This document shows, one piece after another, positions 16,607-25,579 of a stretch of DNA of 64,000 bases. The DNA lies in contig NZ_PXXU01000013.1 in assembly GCF_003011925.2 (NCBI RefSeq), positions 1 to 64,000 of the forward strand. Direction: 5' to 3'. This stretch comes from Nitrosomonas supralitoralis. GTDB lineage: Bacteria; Pseudomonadota; Gammaproteobacteria; Burkholderiales; Nitrosomonadaceae. The translations under genes were made by a program, and so were the position numbers. Numbering within the stretch: the stretch's first letter is position 1; every line of letters begins with the position of its first letter. The notes below the pieces were generated by a model, which saw only the letters and a list, made by a program, of their open reading frames with translations, had not been told where the DNA came from and did no database searches.

Positions 16607-16745
16607 ATAATCTCTCTTTATAAATTTATTTTTTGGCTGCTGCGATTAATCAATGCTGGCAGCATAAAAGAAAAGAATTACTGCAATCTTGATCTGTATC
16701 AAGATAAGAGCAATCAGTTTTTTTAATTTCTTAATATTTAATGTT

Positions 16746-17423
16746 ATGACTCGTTTCTCGTTCCCCCCCGTGGGAGATGCTCTGAGAGAGCCTAATGGGT
16801 TACTGGCTGTTGGCGGAGATCTTACTTCGCATCGCTTGCTTGAGGCTTATAGTAAAGGTATCTTTCCCTGGTTTAATGATGATCAACCGATTCTTTGGTG
16901 GAGCCCGGATCCTCGCATGGTGCTGTTTCCCCACAAATTGAAAATTTCTCGCTCACTCCGGAAAGCCATTAAAAGCGCTCATTATGAAATTCGCACGGAC
17001 TGCAGCTTTAATCAGGTCATGCTAGCTTGTGCAGCACCGCGCGCAGGTCAGGCAGGCACCTGGATACATCCACAAATGGTTGCTGCTTATACTGCGCTAC
17101 ATGAAATGGGATTAGCGCATTGTGTGGAAACCTGGATTGATGGTGAGCTTGCTGGAGGACTCTATGGAGTTGCCCTGGGTAAGGTATTTTTTGGCGAGTC
17201 AATGTTTTCGCGCGTACAGGATGCGTCAAAAATTGCCCTGGTACATCTGGTAAAACAGTTACAATTCTGGCAATTTGGTCTGATAGATTGCCAAGTTAGA
17301 ACCGATCATCTGGCATCCTTGGGTGCACAAGAAATTTCCAGAACAGAATTTAGTCAAATATTGGACGCCTTAATTACAATTGGATCTAAACCTGGTAGCA
17401 AATGGAACTTTGAACGTATTTAG
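16746..17423 (+). CDS. aat: Leucyl/phenylalanyl-tRNA-protein transferase
   Basis: The frame opens at 16689, but the family start is ATG 16746 (MTRFSFPPVG), giving 225 residues. Signature blocks: GLLAVGGDL at 18-26, LLEAYSKGIFPWF at 31-43, WWSPDPR at 51-57 and GGLYGVALGKVFFGESMF at about 137-154. The enzyme moves Leu or Phe from charged tRNA to N-terminal Lys or Arg of proteins, making N-degrons for ClpAP through ClpS. It is the first gene of a run with bpt 18 nt downstream, so both N-end-rule transferases are expressed together. Confidence 0.97.
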   Translation: MTRFSFPPVGDALREPNGLLAVGGDLTSHRLLEAYSKGIFPWFNDDQPILWWSPDPRMVLFPHKLKISRSLRKAIKSAHYEIRTDCSFNQVMLACAAPRAGQAGTWIHPQMVAAYTALHEMGLAHCVETWIDGELAGGLYGVALGKVFFGESMFSRVQDASKIALVHLVKQLQFWQFGLIDCQVRTDHLASLGAQEISRTEFSQILDALITIGSKPGSKWNFERI

Positions 17424-17441
17424 ATTGAGTATAATTTACCC

Positions 17442-18149
17442 GTGCTTAAATTTCACACCACCAATCCTTATTCCTGCAGTTATTTGCCTGACAGATTGGC
17501 ATGTTCGGAAATTGCAACGCCAGAACAGCTGATTGATACACAGACTTACGGAGAATTAATCCAGGCGGGTTTTCGCCGCAGCGGACATTACATCTATCGC
17601 CCATGCTGCGAGCATTGCCAGGCTTGTCAATCAGTGCGCATCAATGTGAAAACTTTTACTTCCAAGCGAGCACAACGTCGTGCCTGGAAAAAACATCAGC
17701 ACGTAGTAGCGATACAACATCCGTTGCATTACCAACCTGAGCACTATGCACTCTATCAACGATATCAGTTCAAGCGACACTTGGGGGGTGGCATGGATAA
17801 TGATTGCCGTGAGCAATATAACAATTTTTTATTGCAAAGCTATGTGAATTCCAAATTAATAGAATTCCATGAAGCAGGGCAGTTACGCATGATCAGTATT
17901 ATTGACATTCTGCCCGATGGTATTTCATCGGTATATACTTTTTTTGACGCGGATATCGCTCATGCAAGTTTCGGCACCTACAATATCATATGGCAGATTG
18001 AACAATGCCGGCAGCTTGGTCTGGACTATCTTTATCTTGGTTATTGGATCAAAGAAAATCGAAAAATGCAGTACAAAGCCAATTTCAAATCACTCGAAGT
18101 TCTGATTAATGGTCGCTGGCAATTACTGGACAGCAGTAATATTTCTTGA
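17442..18149 (+). CDS. bpt: Aspartate/glutamate leucyltransferase
   Basis: A 235-residue protein beginning at GTG 17442. The N-terminal domain carries [13 protein letters not shown] and the Cys cluster [13 protein letters not shown] (about residues 54-66). The C-terminal GNAT-like domain includes [22 protein letters not shown]. Bpt transfers Leu from Leu-tRNA to N-terminal Asp or Glu, making secondary N-degrons bacterial. Its family is the bacterial counterpart of eukaryotic arginyltransferase (older name Ate). Placement directly behind aat is common in betaproteobacteria. The stop codon lies 41 nt before the preferred pyrD start. Confidence 0.96.
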   Translation: MLKFHTTNPYSCSYLPDRLACSEIATPEQLIDTQTYGELIQAGFRRSGHYIYRPCCEHCQACQSVRINVKTFTSKRAQRRAWKKHQHVVAIQHPLHYQPEHYALYQRYQFKRHLGGGMDNDCREQYNNFLLQSYVNSKLIEFHEAGQLRMISIIDILPDGISSVYTFFDADIAHASFGTYNIIWQIEQCRQLGLDYLYLGYWIKENRKMQYKANFKSLEVLINGRWQLLDSSNIS

Positions 18150-18190
18150 AATGCATTCAAATGAGTTATTGGTTCAGGATAAAATTCTGT

Positions 18191-19228
18191 ATGCTTTATA
18201 CACTACTTCGCCCATTACTTTTTAAGTTAGACCCGGAATTTGCTCACAGATTTACGTTCAGCGCAATTGAACAAGCCAGCAGATTAGGTTTGCTGAAGCA
18301 TGCTGCTATTTCTTGTCAGCCACGAAACGTGATGGGATTAACTTTTTCCAATCCTGTCGGACTAGCCGCCGGCCTGGATAAAAACGGTGAACATTTGGAC
18401 GTTCTCGCCTCAATGGGATTTGGTTTCATTGAAATAGGCACCGTAACGCCAAGACCTCAACCGGGTAATCCAACACCTCGTATTTTCCGTGTGCCCGAAG
18501 CAAACGCGATCATCAATCGTCTAGGATTCAATAATCATGGAGTCGATCAGTTGGTGGAAAACATCACCCGCTCGAATTATCAAGGCATACTGGGCATTAA
18601 TATTGGCAAGAATTTTGATACTCCACTAGAAAAAGCAACTGATGATTATTTGATCGGCTTGCAGAGAGTTTATTGTCATGCTCATTATGTGACGGTTAAT
18701 ATTTCATCGCCAAATACAAAAGATTTACGGCAGTTACAATTTGCCGATGCCCTTGATCAGTTATTGGGCGATCTAAAATCTGAACAGACGAAGCTTGCTC
18801 AAACTCATGGAAAATATGTACCGATGGTGATAAAAATCGCGCCTGATCTTGATGGCAAGCAAATTGAATCGATTGCTAAATTACTGCTGAAACATTGTAT
18901 AGATGGTGTGATTGCCACTAATACTACAATCTCACGAGTTGGTGTTGAGCACCTGCCGCTCGCACAGGAAGGCGGGGGACTTAGTGGAGCTCCATTGACT
19001 CAGCTTGCTACCAAGGTAATACAGCAGCTGCACCATTTTTTGCAGGATGCTATTCCAATCATCGGTGTCGGTGGCATCCTATCAGCAGAAGATGCGCAGG
19101 AAAAATTAAATTCCGGTGCCAGCCTGATTCAGTTATATACCGGTTTGATATACTATGGACCTAGTTTGGTTAAAGATATTGCCAAAGCGGTTTGCGTTGA
19201 TTCAGAAGACTATCATTTGCAACAATGA
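18191..19228 (+). CDS. pyrD: Dihydroorotate dehydrogenase (quinone), class 2
   Basis: PyrD oxidises dihydroorotate to orotate in pyrimidine synthesis and passes electrons to the quinone pool. The chosen start, ATG 18191 ([16 protein letters not shown]), fits the family; the frame also has TTG 18146 and ATG 18161, which would add 10-15 residues. The 345-residue product shows the membrane-associating N-terminal helices, [14 protein letters not shown] (FMN site), the NRLGFNNHG segment, [12 protein letters not shown] with the class-2 catalytic Ser, KIAPDL and a C-terminal [15 protein letters not shown] phosphate-binding region. It shares the ATGA overlap with rnfB. Confidence 0.96.
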   Translation: MLYTLLRPLLFKLDPEFAHRFTFSAIEQASRLGLLKHAAISCQPRNVMGLTFSNPVGLAAGLDKNGEHLDVLASMGFGFIEIGTVTPRPQPGNPTPRIFRVPEANAIINRLGFNNHGVDQLVENITRSNYQGILGINIGKNFDTPLEKATDDYLIGLQRVYCHAHYVTVNISSPNTKDLRQLQFADALDQLLGDLKSEQTKLAQTHGKYVPMVIKIAPDLDGKQIESIAKLLLKHCIDGVIATNTTISRVGVEHLPLAQEGGGLSGAPLTQLATKVIQQLHHFLQDAIPIIGVGGILSAEDAQEKLNSGASLIQLYTGLIYYGPSLVKDIAKAVCVDSEDYHLQQ

Positions 19229-19911
19229 ATCAACTGCTGATAGAAAAGATAGATGCGATTTTGCCGCAGACTCAATGTAGAAAATGTGGTTTTACTGGGT
19301 GCAGACCTTATGCAGAAGCTATCGCAGAAGGTCATGCAGATATCAATCAATGCCCACCCGGAGGGCAGCAAGGTATTCAAAAAATTGCTGAGTTATTGGG
19401 TATTCCGACTAAACCACTCAATACGACACATGGTTATCCAAGATCCAATCAATTAGTTGCCTGGATTGATGAGCGTCTGTGCATTGGTTGTACGTTCTGC
19501 ATCCAATCGTGTCCTGTCGATGCGATTGTTGGTGCTCCCAAACAAATGCATACAGTCATCGCAGACGAGTGCACGGGTTGTGATTTGTGTATTGCACCGT
19601 GTCCGATGGATTGCATCCACATGATTTCAATAAATAATAAAGTAACGGATTCGGTGAGCCTGCCCGTGGATATCATTAAAAAACAGGCTGCAGATAGAGC
19701 GCGTTCACGTTACCAATACCGCCTGCAACGAATTGCATGTGATAAACAAGCTGATCACAAGTCGCACACCGAAGAATTTGTGCAATCGCCACAAGCTGTC
19801 CAAGTAAATTCAGAAGCTCGCAAACAAACTATTGTTGCAGCTGCGCTCAAGCGTGCGGCTGCAATACGCGAACAGACAGCAACCAGACTGAATTCCAGAA
19901 AAACCATATGA
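19225..19911 (+). CDS. rnfB: RnfB-type iron-sulfur electron transfer protein
   Basis: A 228-residue protein. The N-terminal Fe-S module has Cys 18, 21, 26 and 43 ([10 protein letters not shown] and QCPPGG). Two ferredoxin motifs follow: [16 protein letters not shown] at about 91-106 and [16 protein letters not shown] at about 121-136. A basic C-terminal tail ends the protein. Full RnfB proteins start with a membrane helix; here it is absent and no other rnf subunits are nearby. This is the solitary beta-proteobacterial form next to nth. Its partner is unknown. A role supplying electrons to Fe-S enzymes or maintaining the EndoIII cluster is only speculation. Confidence 0.9.
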   Translation: MNQLLIEKIDAILPQTQCRKCGFTGCRPYAEAIAEGHADINQCPPGGQQGIQKIAELLGIPTKPLNTTHGYPRSNQLVAWIDERLCIGCTFCIQSCPVDAIVGAPKQMHTVIADECTGCDLCIAPCPMDCIHMISINNKVTDSVSLPVDIIKKQAADRARSRYQYRLQRIACDKQADHKSHTEEFVQSPQAVQVNSEARKQTIVAAALKRAAAIREQTATRLNSRKTI

Positions 19912-20540
19912 ACTCAGCCAAGCGTCGTGAAATTTTTGCTTGCCTGAAATCAGCCAATCCCAATCCTACCACCGAGCTGGAATATCGGTCACCTTTCGAG
20001 TTGCTTATTGCAGTCATACTTTCTGCACAGGCTACAGACAAAAGTGTTAATCTTGCAACACGAAAATTATTCCCACAAGCCAACACGCCCGATAAAATTC
20101 TTGCTTTAGGTGAGGCCGGCTTAACGGAATGTATACAAAGTATTGGTTTATATAAAACTAAAGCCAGGAATATCCTGGCCACCTGTCAATTGTTGATGCA
20201 GCAGCAACACAGCGAAGTACCGCGAACGCGAGAACTGCTCGAGCAATTACCCGGTGTCGGACGCAAAACCGCCAACGTGATTTTGAATACAGCTTTCGGT
20301 GAACCAACTATAGCTGTAGATACTCATATTTTCCGGGTTGCAAATCGTACCGGGCTTGCACCTGGTAAAAATGTTCTCGAGGTGGAGTTGAAATTGCTCA
20401 AAGTAGTACCTAAAGAATTTCGTCAGAATGCACATCATTGGCTGATTCTTCATGGTAGGTACGTTTGTAAGGCGAGAAAACCAGAGTGCTCAGCTTGCAA
20501 AATAAATCATCTGTGTGAATTTAAGGATAAAAATATTTAA
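19908..20540 (+). CDS. nth: Endonuclease III
   Basis: A 210-residue DNA glycosylase/AP lyase for oxidised pyrimidines in base-excision repair. The helix-hairpin-helix [13 protein letters not shown] (about residues 111-123) contains the catalytic Lys, and [12 protein letters not shown] (about 135-146) contains the catalytic Asp. The C terminus has the four Cys of the 4Fe-4S loop, spaced C-X6-C-X2-C-X5-C ([17 protein letters not shown]). Length and motifs match E. coli Nth. The start overlaps the rnfB stop by 4 bp (ATGA), so translation is likely coupled. Confidence 0.97.
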   Translation: MNSAKRREIFACLKSANPNPTTELEYRSPFELLIAVILSAQATDKSVNLATRKLFPQANTPDKILALGEAGLTECIQSIGLYKTKARNILATCQLLMQQQHSEVPRTRELLEQLPGVGRKTANVILNTAFGEPTIAVDTHIFRVANRTGLAPGKNVLEVELKLLKVVPKEFRQNAHHWLILHGRYVCKARKPECSACKINHLCEFKDKNI

Positions 20541-20553
20541 TCTTAGCAATCTT

Positions 20554-20994
20554 ATGTTTAAACCATCTAGAGAGCAAGCACGTCAACTATTTTTTGATAC
20601 GTGGCGGAAATATCGGCAGCAGGAAATCTTATCCGGGATTGAAGCAATTGTGTTGGAAGTGATACTGCAGCACCAGGAATACCACGACATACTTGATGAT
20701 GTCGATCGCTATTTGGATAAGGATTATTTGCCTGAAATGGGTGATACGAATCCATTTTTGCACATGAGCATGCATGTGGCGATCAAAGAACAGCTGTCGA
20801 TTAATCAGCCGATAGGCATTTGTGAGCGATTTACTCGATTGCAGGAGAAAACCGGAAACGAACACGACGCCGCTCATCAGGTAATGGGTTGTCTTGCAGA
20901 AATGATTTGGCAGGCGCAGCGCAACCAATCTGCACCAGATGCAACTATTTATATTGATTGTCTGGATAAGCAGTTAGGTTCATCAGCTCAATAA
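20554..20994 (+). CDS. DUF1841 family protein
   Basis: The best start is ATG 20554 (MFKPSREQARQLFFDTW), 13 nt after the nth stop; the frame is open from 20515, which would overlap nth. The 146-residue product is mostly helical, with the family's HQEYHDILDD, NPFLHMSMHVAIKEQ and HQVMGCLAEMIWQAQR segments. The His residues in the last two motifs suggest metal binding, but no activity is known for DUF1841. It closes the aat-bpt-pyrD-rnfB-nth run and is followed by a bidirectional terminator. Confidence 0.88.
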   Translation: MFKPSREQARQLFFDTWRKYRQQEILSGIEAIVLEVILQHQEYHDILDDVDRYLDKDYLPEMGDTNPFLHMSMHVAIKEQLSINQPIGICERFTRLQEKTGNEHDAAHQVMGCLAEMIWQAQRNQSAPDATIYIDCLDKQLGSSAQ

Positions 20995-20997
20995 AAA

Positions 20998-21034
20998 ACG
21001 GGATAAAACCAAACAGTTTGTGGTGTTATCCCGT
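20998..21034. terminator. Bidirectional terminator between DUF1841 and cytochrome genes
   Basis: A 13-bp stem with one mismatch (ACGGGATAAAACC at 20998-21010, GGTGTTATCCCGT at 21022-21034) lies between convergent genes. AAAAAA precedes it, giving a T-tract for minus-strand transcription; the plus-strand side is followed by CCTAAAATTTT. Confidence 0.75.
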
Positions 21035-21077
21035 CCTAAAATTTTAGGTGCAAATAAATTTATAAAATATTTCTGCT

Positions 21078-21407
21078 TTATTTGTTTGAATTCAAAGTAC
21101 CCGGCAGGCTTGAGTAATAAAAGGCCAAGTTTTCAATATCTGCTGCACTCAAATTAGCGGCCATTGCAGACATGATAGGATCTTGACGTACACCGGTTTT
21201 GTAATCTTTCAACGCTTTTGCCAAATAACTTCTATACTGTCCACCAATCTTAGGGAAATTTGGTGCAGGGCTATTTCCATCCGCACCATGACATGATGCA
21301 CATACTTCAGCTGCTTTACTTTTACCAGCTTCAATATCAGCAGCCATTGCTTGACTAGATAGCATTAAGGCTGCTGCACTTAATGCGGCAATTACATAAT
21401 TCTTCAT
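21078..21407 (-). CDS. Periplasmic c-type cytochrome (c553/c4 half-like)
   Basis: A 109-residue monohaem cytochrome c. A signal peptide ends AMA at about residue 22. The haem-binding motif CASCH lies at residues 36-40, and [21 protein letters not shown] and [10 protein letters not shown] (axial Met) follow. The fold matches class I cytochromes related to one half of cytochrome c4. It is expected to carry electrons in the periplasm. The gene follows a homologous cytochrome 27 bp upstream on the same strand, suggesting tandem duplication and co-transcription. The electron donor and acceptor cannot be told. Confidence 0.9.
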   Translation of the reverse strand: MKNYVIAALSAAALMLSSQAMAADIEAGKSKAAEVCASCHGADGNSPAPNFPKIGGQYRSYLAKALKDYKTGVRQDPIMSAMAANLSAADIENLAFYYSSLPGTLNSNK

Positions 21408-21434
21408 AATTCGTTCCTTGCGTAAATATCTTAA

Positions 21435-21761
21435 TTAATTTTTAGAATAATAAGCAGCCAAATCTGCGAAATCCTGTTGCGATAGCGTTTGAACCAAGCC
21501 ATTCATGGTCGGATGACTACGTGTGCCGTTTTTGTATCCTTCTAATGCTTTAACGATATATTCTGCGTGCTGTCCACCTAATTTGGGAACATTATAAGCT
21601 GTTGGAAAAGCTGTCCTATACCCTGGAATTCCGTGACAACCTTCACACATTGAAAGTTTGTCCTTTGCCGCAGCCGCATCTCCTTCTGCTTGAGATACAC
21701 CTGTAAATGCCAGGAGCATACTCATGGCAAGTAATAAATTCATAATCAATTTGTGTTTCAT
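21435..21761 (-). CDS. Periplasmic c-type cytochrome, paralogue
   Basis: A 108-residue monohaem cytochrome c. The signal peptide (MKHKLIMNLLLAMSMLLAF, cleavage after SQA at about 25) is followed by CEGCH at about 39-43, PKLGGQHAEYIVKALEGYKNG and HPTMNGLVQTLS with the axial Met. It differs from the downstream cytochrome by a longer loop after the haem motif (IPGYRTAFPTAYNV). The pair looks like a split cytochrome c4: two domains as separate proteins. The first gene of the two-cytochrome unit, with AGGAGG-like sequence before its start. Confidence 0.9.
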   Translation of the reverse strand: MKHKLIMNLLLAMSMLLAFTGVSQAEGDAAAAKDKLSMCEGCHGIPGYRTAFPTAYNVPKLGGQHAEYIVKALEGYKNGTRSHPTMNGLVQTLSQQDFADLAAYYSKN

Positions 21762-21862
21762 CTAATCCTCCTTCTCTCAAAAGTTAAACTTTAAACGATA
21801 CGCTCGGTTTGGTCAATGAAAAGTGTAAGTATGTCCATGTTGTTTATAGGGAAATGGTTATC

Positions 21863-23794
21863 TCAGGTACTGAAACTTGTGGCAGATTTTGATTCCAATT
21901 CTTCCCATCTTGCTAAGCAATCTGTCAGTTCTTTTTCAATCGTATCAAGACGTGATTGAAATGCCTTCGCTTCGTCCGGATGATCACGATAGATCGTTGA
22001 TTCATTCAAGCGTAAAATAATATTTGCTTGTTCTTGCTCCAAAACGTCTATTCTAGCAGGTAAAGCTGCAAGCTCTCTTGTTTCCTGATAGCTTAATTTT
22101 TTAGTCTGAACAGGTCTGGCTGGTTTGGAAATACTGGCTGGAGGAGTGTCTGATTGTTTGGATAATATTTTTTGTTGATTGATATTATCTTCGAATTGTT
22201 GGGCACGAATCCAATCTTCATAACCGCCAACATATTCACACAATTTTCCATTTCCTTCAAATGCAATTACTTGTGTGACCACATTATCAAGAAATTCACG
22301 ATCATGACTGACCAAAAATAGCGTGCCGGTATAGTCCTGCAGCAAGGCTTCCAGTAATTCCAGTGTTTCAATATCCAGATCATTGGTGGGTTCATCCAGC
22401 ACTAGAACATTGGCGGGTCGTGTAAATAAACGTGCCAGCAACAAACGATTACGTTCTCCTCCCGACAGTGATTTGACCGGTGAACGAGCACGCTCCGGAG
22501 GAAAAAGAAAATCTTCCAGATAACTGATGACGTGCTTGCGCTTACCGTTAATCTCGATAAAGTCAGAGCCTTGACTGATGGTATCGGTCAGAACCATTTC
22601 TTCATCAAGCTGTTCACGCATTTGATCGAAATAAGCAACCGCCAGTTTGGTTCCCTGCTGAATTTCGCCGGAATCCGGTGGTAACTCTCCCAAAATTAAT
22701 TTTAAGAGGGTCGATTTTCCAGCGCCATTGGGACCCAATAATCCCACCCTGTCACCTCGCATGATTCGGCAAGAGAAATCTTTGATAATTATTTTATTAC
22801 CATAATTTTTGTTGACATGCTCCAGTTCAGCGACCAATTTACCCGAACGCTCGCCGATATCGACACTGATATTGGCTTTGCCGACACTTTCCCGTCTTGC
22901 TGTGCGCTCCAAACGCAGCGATTCTAATCTTCTTACTCTACCTTCATTGCGTGTGCGCCGCGCTTCGATACCTTTACGTATCCAGACTTCCTCCTGTGCC
23001 AACACTTTATCGAATTTCTGTTGATGTGTCGCTTCAACTTCAAGCTTTTCCATTTTTTTACGCTGATAATCTTTAAATTTTCCAGAAAAATTTTCCAGAA
23101 TTCCTCGATCCAGTTCGATAATTCTGGTCGCCACATTATCCAGAAAACGGCGATCATGCGTAATAAACAAAACACTACCGGAGAAATCCTGCAATAATCC
23201 TTCCAGCCATTCAATCGAAGAAAAATCCAGATGATTGGTGGGTTCATCCAGCAAAAGCACATCCGGTGATATCACCAGTGCACGTGCCAAAGCCACGCGC
23301 TTTTTCAAGCCGCCGGAAAGATGTTCAATCAAGGTATCCGCAGGCAAATTCAGTTTGTCGATTACCGTTTCAATTTTTGCTTGCAGGCTCCATCCGTCTT
23401 CCACTTCCAAAGTACTTTGTAAATCCTGCAACCGAATCAGCAATGCCTCGGTATCGCCGGTTGTTTCACTCAACGCATGCGAGACAGCATGGTAATCGAG
23501 CAATACCTGGCTAATATTGCCCAAACCGGTTGAAACTTCTAAATACACAGTATTGGCGGGATTCAAGAGTGGTTCTTGTGAAACATGAGCCAGCTTTAAA
23601 TTGGGTGCGCGCCAAAGTTTGCCGTCATCCAACTTGATTTCTCCCGCCAAGGACCGCAGCAAACTCGATTTACCCCCGCCGTTTCTGCCGATTAATCCTA
23701 CGCGCTCCCCCGGATCCAGTTGCAGATTTGCATGATCCAGCAAGGCATGATGGCCAAAAGCCAAACAGGCGTTATCCAGTGTAATGAGTGGCAT
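21863..23794 (-). CDS. uup: ABC-F ATPase, Uup-like
   Basis: A 643-residue soluble protein with two ABC cassettes and no membrane segments. The first has Walker A GRNGGGKSS at about 36-44, signature LSGGLKKRVALARAL at about 159-173 and Walker B VLLLDEPTNHLDF. The second has GPNGAGKST at about 354-362, LSGGERNRLLLARLF and VLVLDEPTNDLDIE. A charged linker (about 240-300) and a C-terminal coiled coil (about 565-640, rich in Glu/Arg/Leu) are as in Uup. ABC-F proteins act on ribosomes; Uup also affects transposon excision and DNA branch intermediates in E. coli. The C-terminal DNA-binding coiled coil supports Uup over Ettl A. Confidence 0.93.
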   Translation of the reverse strand: MPLITLDNACLAFGHHALLDHANLQLDPGERVGLIGRNGGGKSSLLRSLAGEIKLDDGKLWRAPNLKLAHVSQEPLLNPANTVYLEVSTGLGNISQVLLDYHAVSHALSETTGDTEALLIRLQDLQSTLEVEDGWSLQAKIETVIDKLNLPADTLIEHLSGGLKKRVALARALVISPDVLLLDEPTNHLDFSSIEWLEGLLQDFSGSVLFITHDRRFLDNVATRIIELDRGILENFSGKFKDYQRKKMEKLEVEATHQQKFDKVLAQEEVWIRKGIEARRTRNEGRVRRLESLRLERTARRESVGKANISVDIGERSGKLVAELEHVNKNYGNKIIIKDFSCRIMRGDRVGLLGPNGAGKSTLLKLILGELPPDSGEIQQGTKLAVAYFDQMREQLDEEMVLTDTISQGSDFIEINGKRKHVISYLEDFLFPPERARSPVKSLSGGERNRLLLARLFTRPANVLVLDEPTNDLDIETLELLEALLQDYTGTLFLVSHDREFLDNVVTQVIAFEGNGKLCEYVGGYEDWIRAQQFEDNINQQKILSKQSDTPPASISKPARPVQTKKLSYQETRELAALPARIDVLEQEQANIILRLNESTIYRDHPDEAKAFQSRLDTIEKELTDCLARWEELESKSATSFST

Positions 23795-23897
23795 CAGTGA
23801 GGTTTATTTTTCTGCAGGAAAATTAGAATTTGCTTTTCGATAAGCAACAGGAATACAATTTTGTCATGCTTTAGCCTGCTTGGCAAAATTGTATCGG

Positions 23898-23927
23898 TAA
23901 AAATGGAGCTTATGAGCTCCATTTTTA
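23898..23927. terminator. Bidirectional terminator between hsp20 and uup
   Basis: A perfect 13-bp stem (TAAAAATGGAGCT at 23898-23910, AGCTCCATTTTTA at 23915-23927) with a TATG loop. A/T runs on both sides provide a T-tract on either strand; it should end the leftward hsp20 transcript 24 bp after its stop codon. Confidence 0.85.
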
Positions 23928-23951
23928 CGATGAGTATTAAAATAAACTGAA

Positions 23952-24377
23952 TTACTCAACTGCCGACACATTAATTTTTTTCGGCAGCACTGCTTCACGT
24001 TTCGGAATAATCACTTCCAGTACACCGTGCTTTGACGATGCGGAGATCGCATCGGCATTCGCCGTATCTGGTAAACTAAAACGTCTATAAAAAGAGCCAT
24101 AAGTACGTTCAACGCGTTTATAACCTTCTTGCTCGGTTTTACTTTCAGATTTCTTTTCGCCCTTGATAGTGAGTACACCACTTTCCATGCTGATGTCAAT
24201 TTCCTCTGGTTTTACCCCAGGAATATCTGCATGAATGACAAATTTATCAGTTCCTTCCTTAATATCCACCGCAGGTGCCCATTCCGCGGTTGCGGTGGAA
24301 CCCTCCATACCACCTCGTTCCAATTCTTTTTGCAGTTGACTTAACAAGCCCCAAGGTTCATATCTTGTAATGGCCAT
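23952..24377 (-). CDS. Small heat-shock protein (Hsp20/alpha-crystallin)
   Basis: A 141-residue chaperone. The N-terminal arm (MAITRYEPWGLLSQLQKELE) is followed by an alpha-crystallin domain, about residues 30-130: EWAPAVDIKEGTDKFVIHADIPGVKPEEIDI, ..GVLTIKGEKKSE.., RSYGSFYRRFSLPDTANAD-like segment and the family signature KHGVLEVIIPK. The C-terminal tail carries the VLPKKINV motif (I/V-x-I/V-like anchor for oligomers). It holds unfolding proteins for refolding by DnaK. A heat-shock promoter candidate and AAGGAGAAA ribosome site lie upstream. Confidence 0.95.
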   Translation of the reverse strand: MAITRYEPWGLLSQLQKELERGGMEGSTATAEWAPAVDIKEGTDKFVIHADIPGVKPEEIDISMESGVLTIKGEKKSESKTEQEGYKRVERTYGSFYRRFSLPDTANADAISASSKHGVLEVIIPKREAVLPKKINVSAVE

Positions 24378-24455
24378 AATAAATTTCTCCTTATCAAAAA
24401 CACATTAAGTAAGTTCAATAGTAGCGCCTCATTCAATCCAGTACTACTTGCTATT

Positions 24456-24484
24456 TAATGGGGCGTTTTTACAATTACAGAAAG
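24456..24484 (-). promoter_or_regulatory. Candidate sigma-32 (RpoH) promoter of hsp20
   Basis: On the minus strand the -10-like CCCCATTA (24456-24463) matches the RpoH consensus CCCCATNT well. The -35-like CTTTCTG at 24478-24484, 14 bp away, keeps only the CTT core. Transcription would begin about 70 nt before the hsp20 start. The gene's identity makes heat-shock control expected. Confidence 0.45.
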
Positions 24485-24587
24485 TACACTTCGATGTTGA
24501 TATAAGGTTTATTTAAAATTTTTCAAGCGGTCAGGAAAGAAACTGTATCCAATTTGCAGCTTTCCTTGTTTCAGATAAAAAATGCAT

Positions 24588-25235
24588 TTACCGTAGGTAG
24601 CGCCGCCGTAATCCATACAAGATCGCTACCGTAACTGAGAGCAGTAAAACTACCCAGATTCCATTCCGTTTAACCCATTCTATTGGATTTGCCTGGACGG
24701 AAAAGTTTGCCTCGGCGAGATCAAGTATTTTAGCATTTGTCTGTGCACTATTTTGTGCTAATAAGTGCAATCGAAATTTTAATACCTGTTCGCCTGAAGA
24801 ATTTGCCGTCACCCACCAGCGCCATTTTGCTGTGCTGCCATAGTCTGAATTCGGACCTTGTGGTCCGTTTCGATCAATTTCAAACGTTGCTCCGATAATC
24901 TCTGCCTTCATGTTGGGCGATACCGCACCGTTAATTCCCTGTATCGAAGTACCTTCGGAGGCCGTGGCAACAATTTCGCTCAAAAACCGGGCAAGATGCT
25001 TCGTTTCCAGATTGAGGGTGATCTCAAAGCCTTCATATTGTTTGACTGTTGGCGGAATCGTAATCGCAGTGCTATCCGTCGGCAATTTCATAATCACCGC
25101 ATTAAGTGGCCTTTTGGCCGATAACATGTGCATAAGCGCATTGATTGAAAAAGGCACGATTAGTAATACCGCCAATAATGCAATTAGCATGATCAGATTA
25201 AAATTCAAGCCGGATTCAGGTTCCGAGTGATGCAT
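24588..25235 (-). CDS. Bitopic membrane protein, unknown
   Basis: A 215-residue protein with GGAG before its ATG. Membrane helices lie at about 14-36 (LIMLIALLAVLLIVPFSI) and about 189-206 (IWVVLLLSVTVAILYGL). Between them a periplasmic or exterior domain of about 150 residues is predicted to be beta-rich, with KWRWWVTANSSGEQVLKFRLHLLAQ resembling a domain that follows an Ig-like or BAM-related fold. A short basic tail (RRRYLR) places the C terminus in the cytoplasm. I recognise no family. It stands alone upstream of hsp20. Confidence 0.6.
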   Translation of the reverse strand: MHHSEPESGLNFNLIMLIALLAVLLIVPFSINALMHMLSAKRPLNAVIMKLPTDSTAITIPPTVKQYEGFEITLNLETKHLARFLSEIVATASEGTSIQGINGAVSPNMKAEIIGATFEIDRNGPQGPNSDYGSTAKWRWWVTANSSGEQVLKFRLHLLAQNSAQTNAKILDLAEANFSVQANPIEWVKRNGIWVVLLLSVTVAILYGLRRRYLR

Positions 25236-25579
25236 GATTTCTCCAACTGTTCGCTTTGTAGTGAAATAATATCATTATTAGCACTATAGTTTTTTCTAAA
25301 CGTGCCGCGCAAAGTAAATAATGTCGGATTTAGTCGATCATTAGATAAATGAACAAAACCATTGTAAGAAAGGAATCATCAGTCTTTAATGAATCCTTTT
25401 GATCGAAAAGGTTTGGATCTTTTTATGTGTTTATTGCCGTGATGGAAAATACTATGCTTGTAATGCACAATAGCATTTTTAGTATTCTTAATCACAAACG
25501 TATAGTAGATACATATAATAGTCTGGGATTAATTGCTGAAACTTTATATGGTGATATTACGCCGTCATAGGGAAAATTA
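25236..25579. other. Divergent intergenic region
   Basis: An AT-rich spacer between the membrane protein and the YiiX-like gene. It should hold promoters for both. I see no gene-like frame or repeat. Confidence 0.5.
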
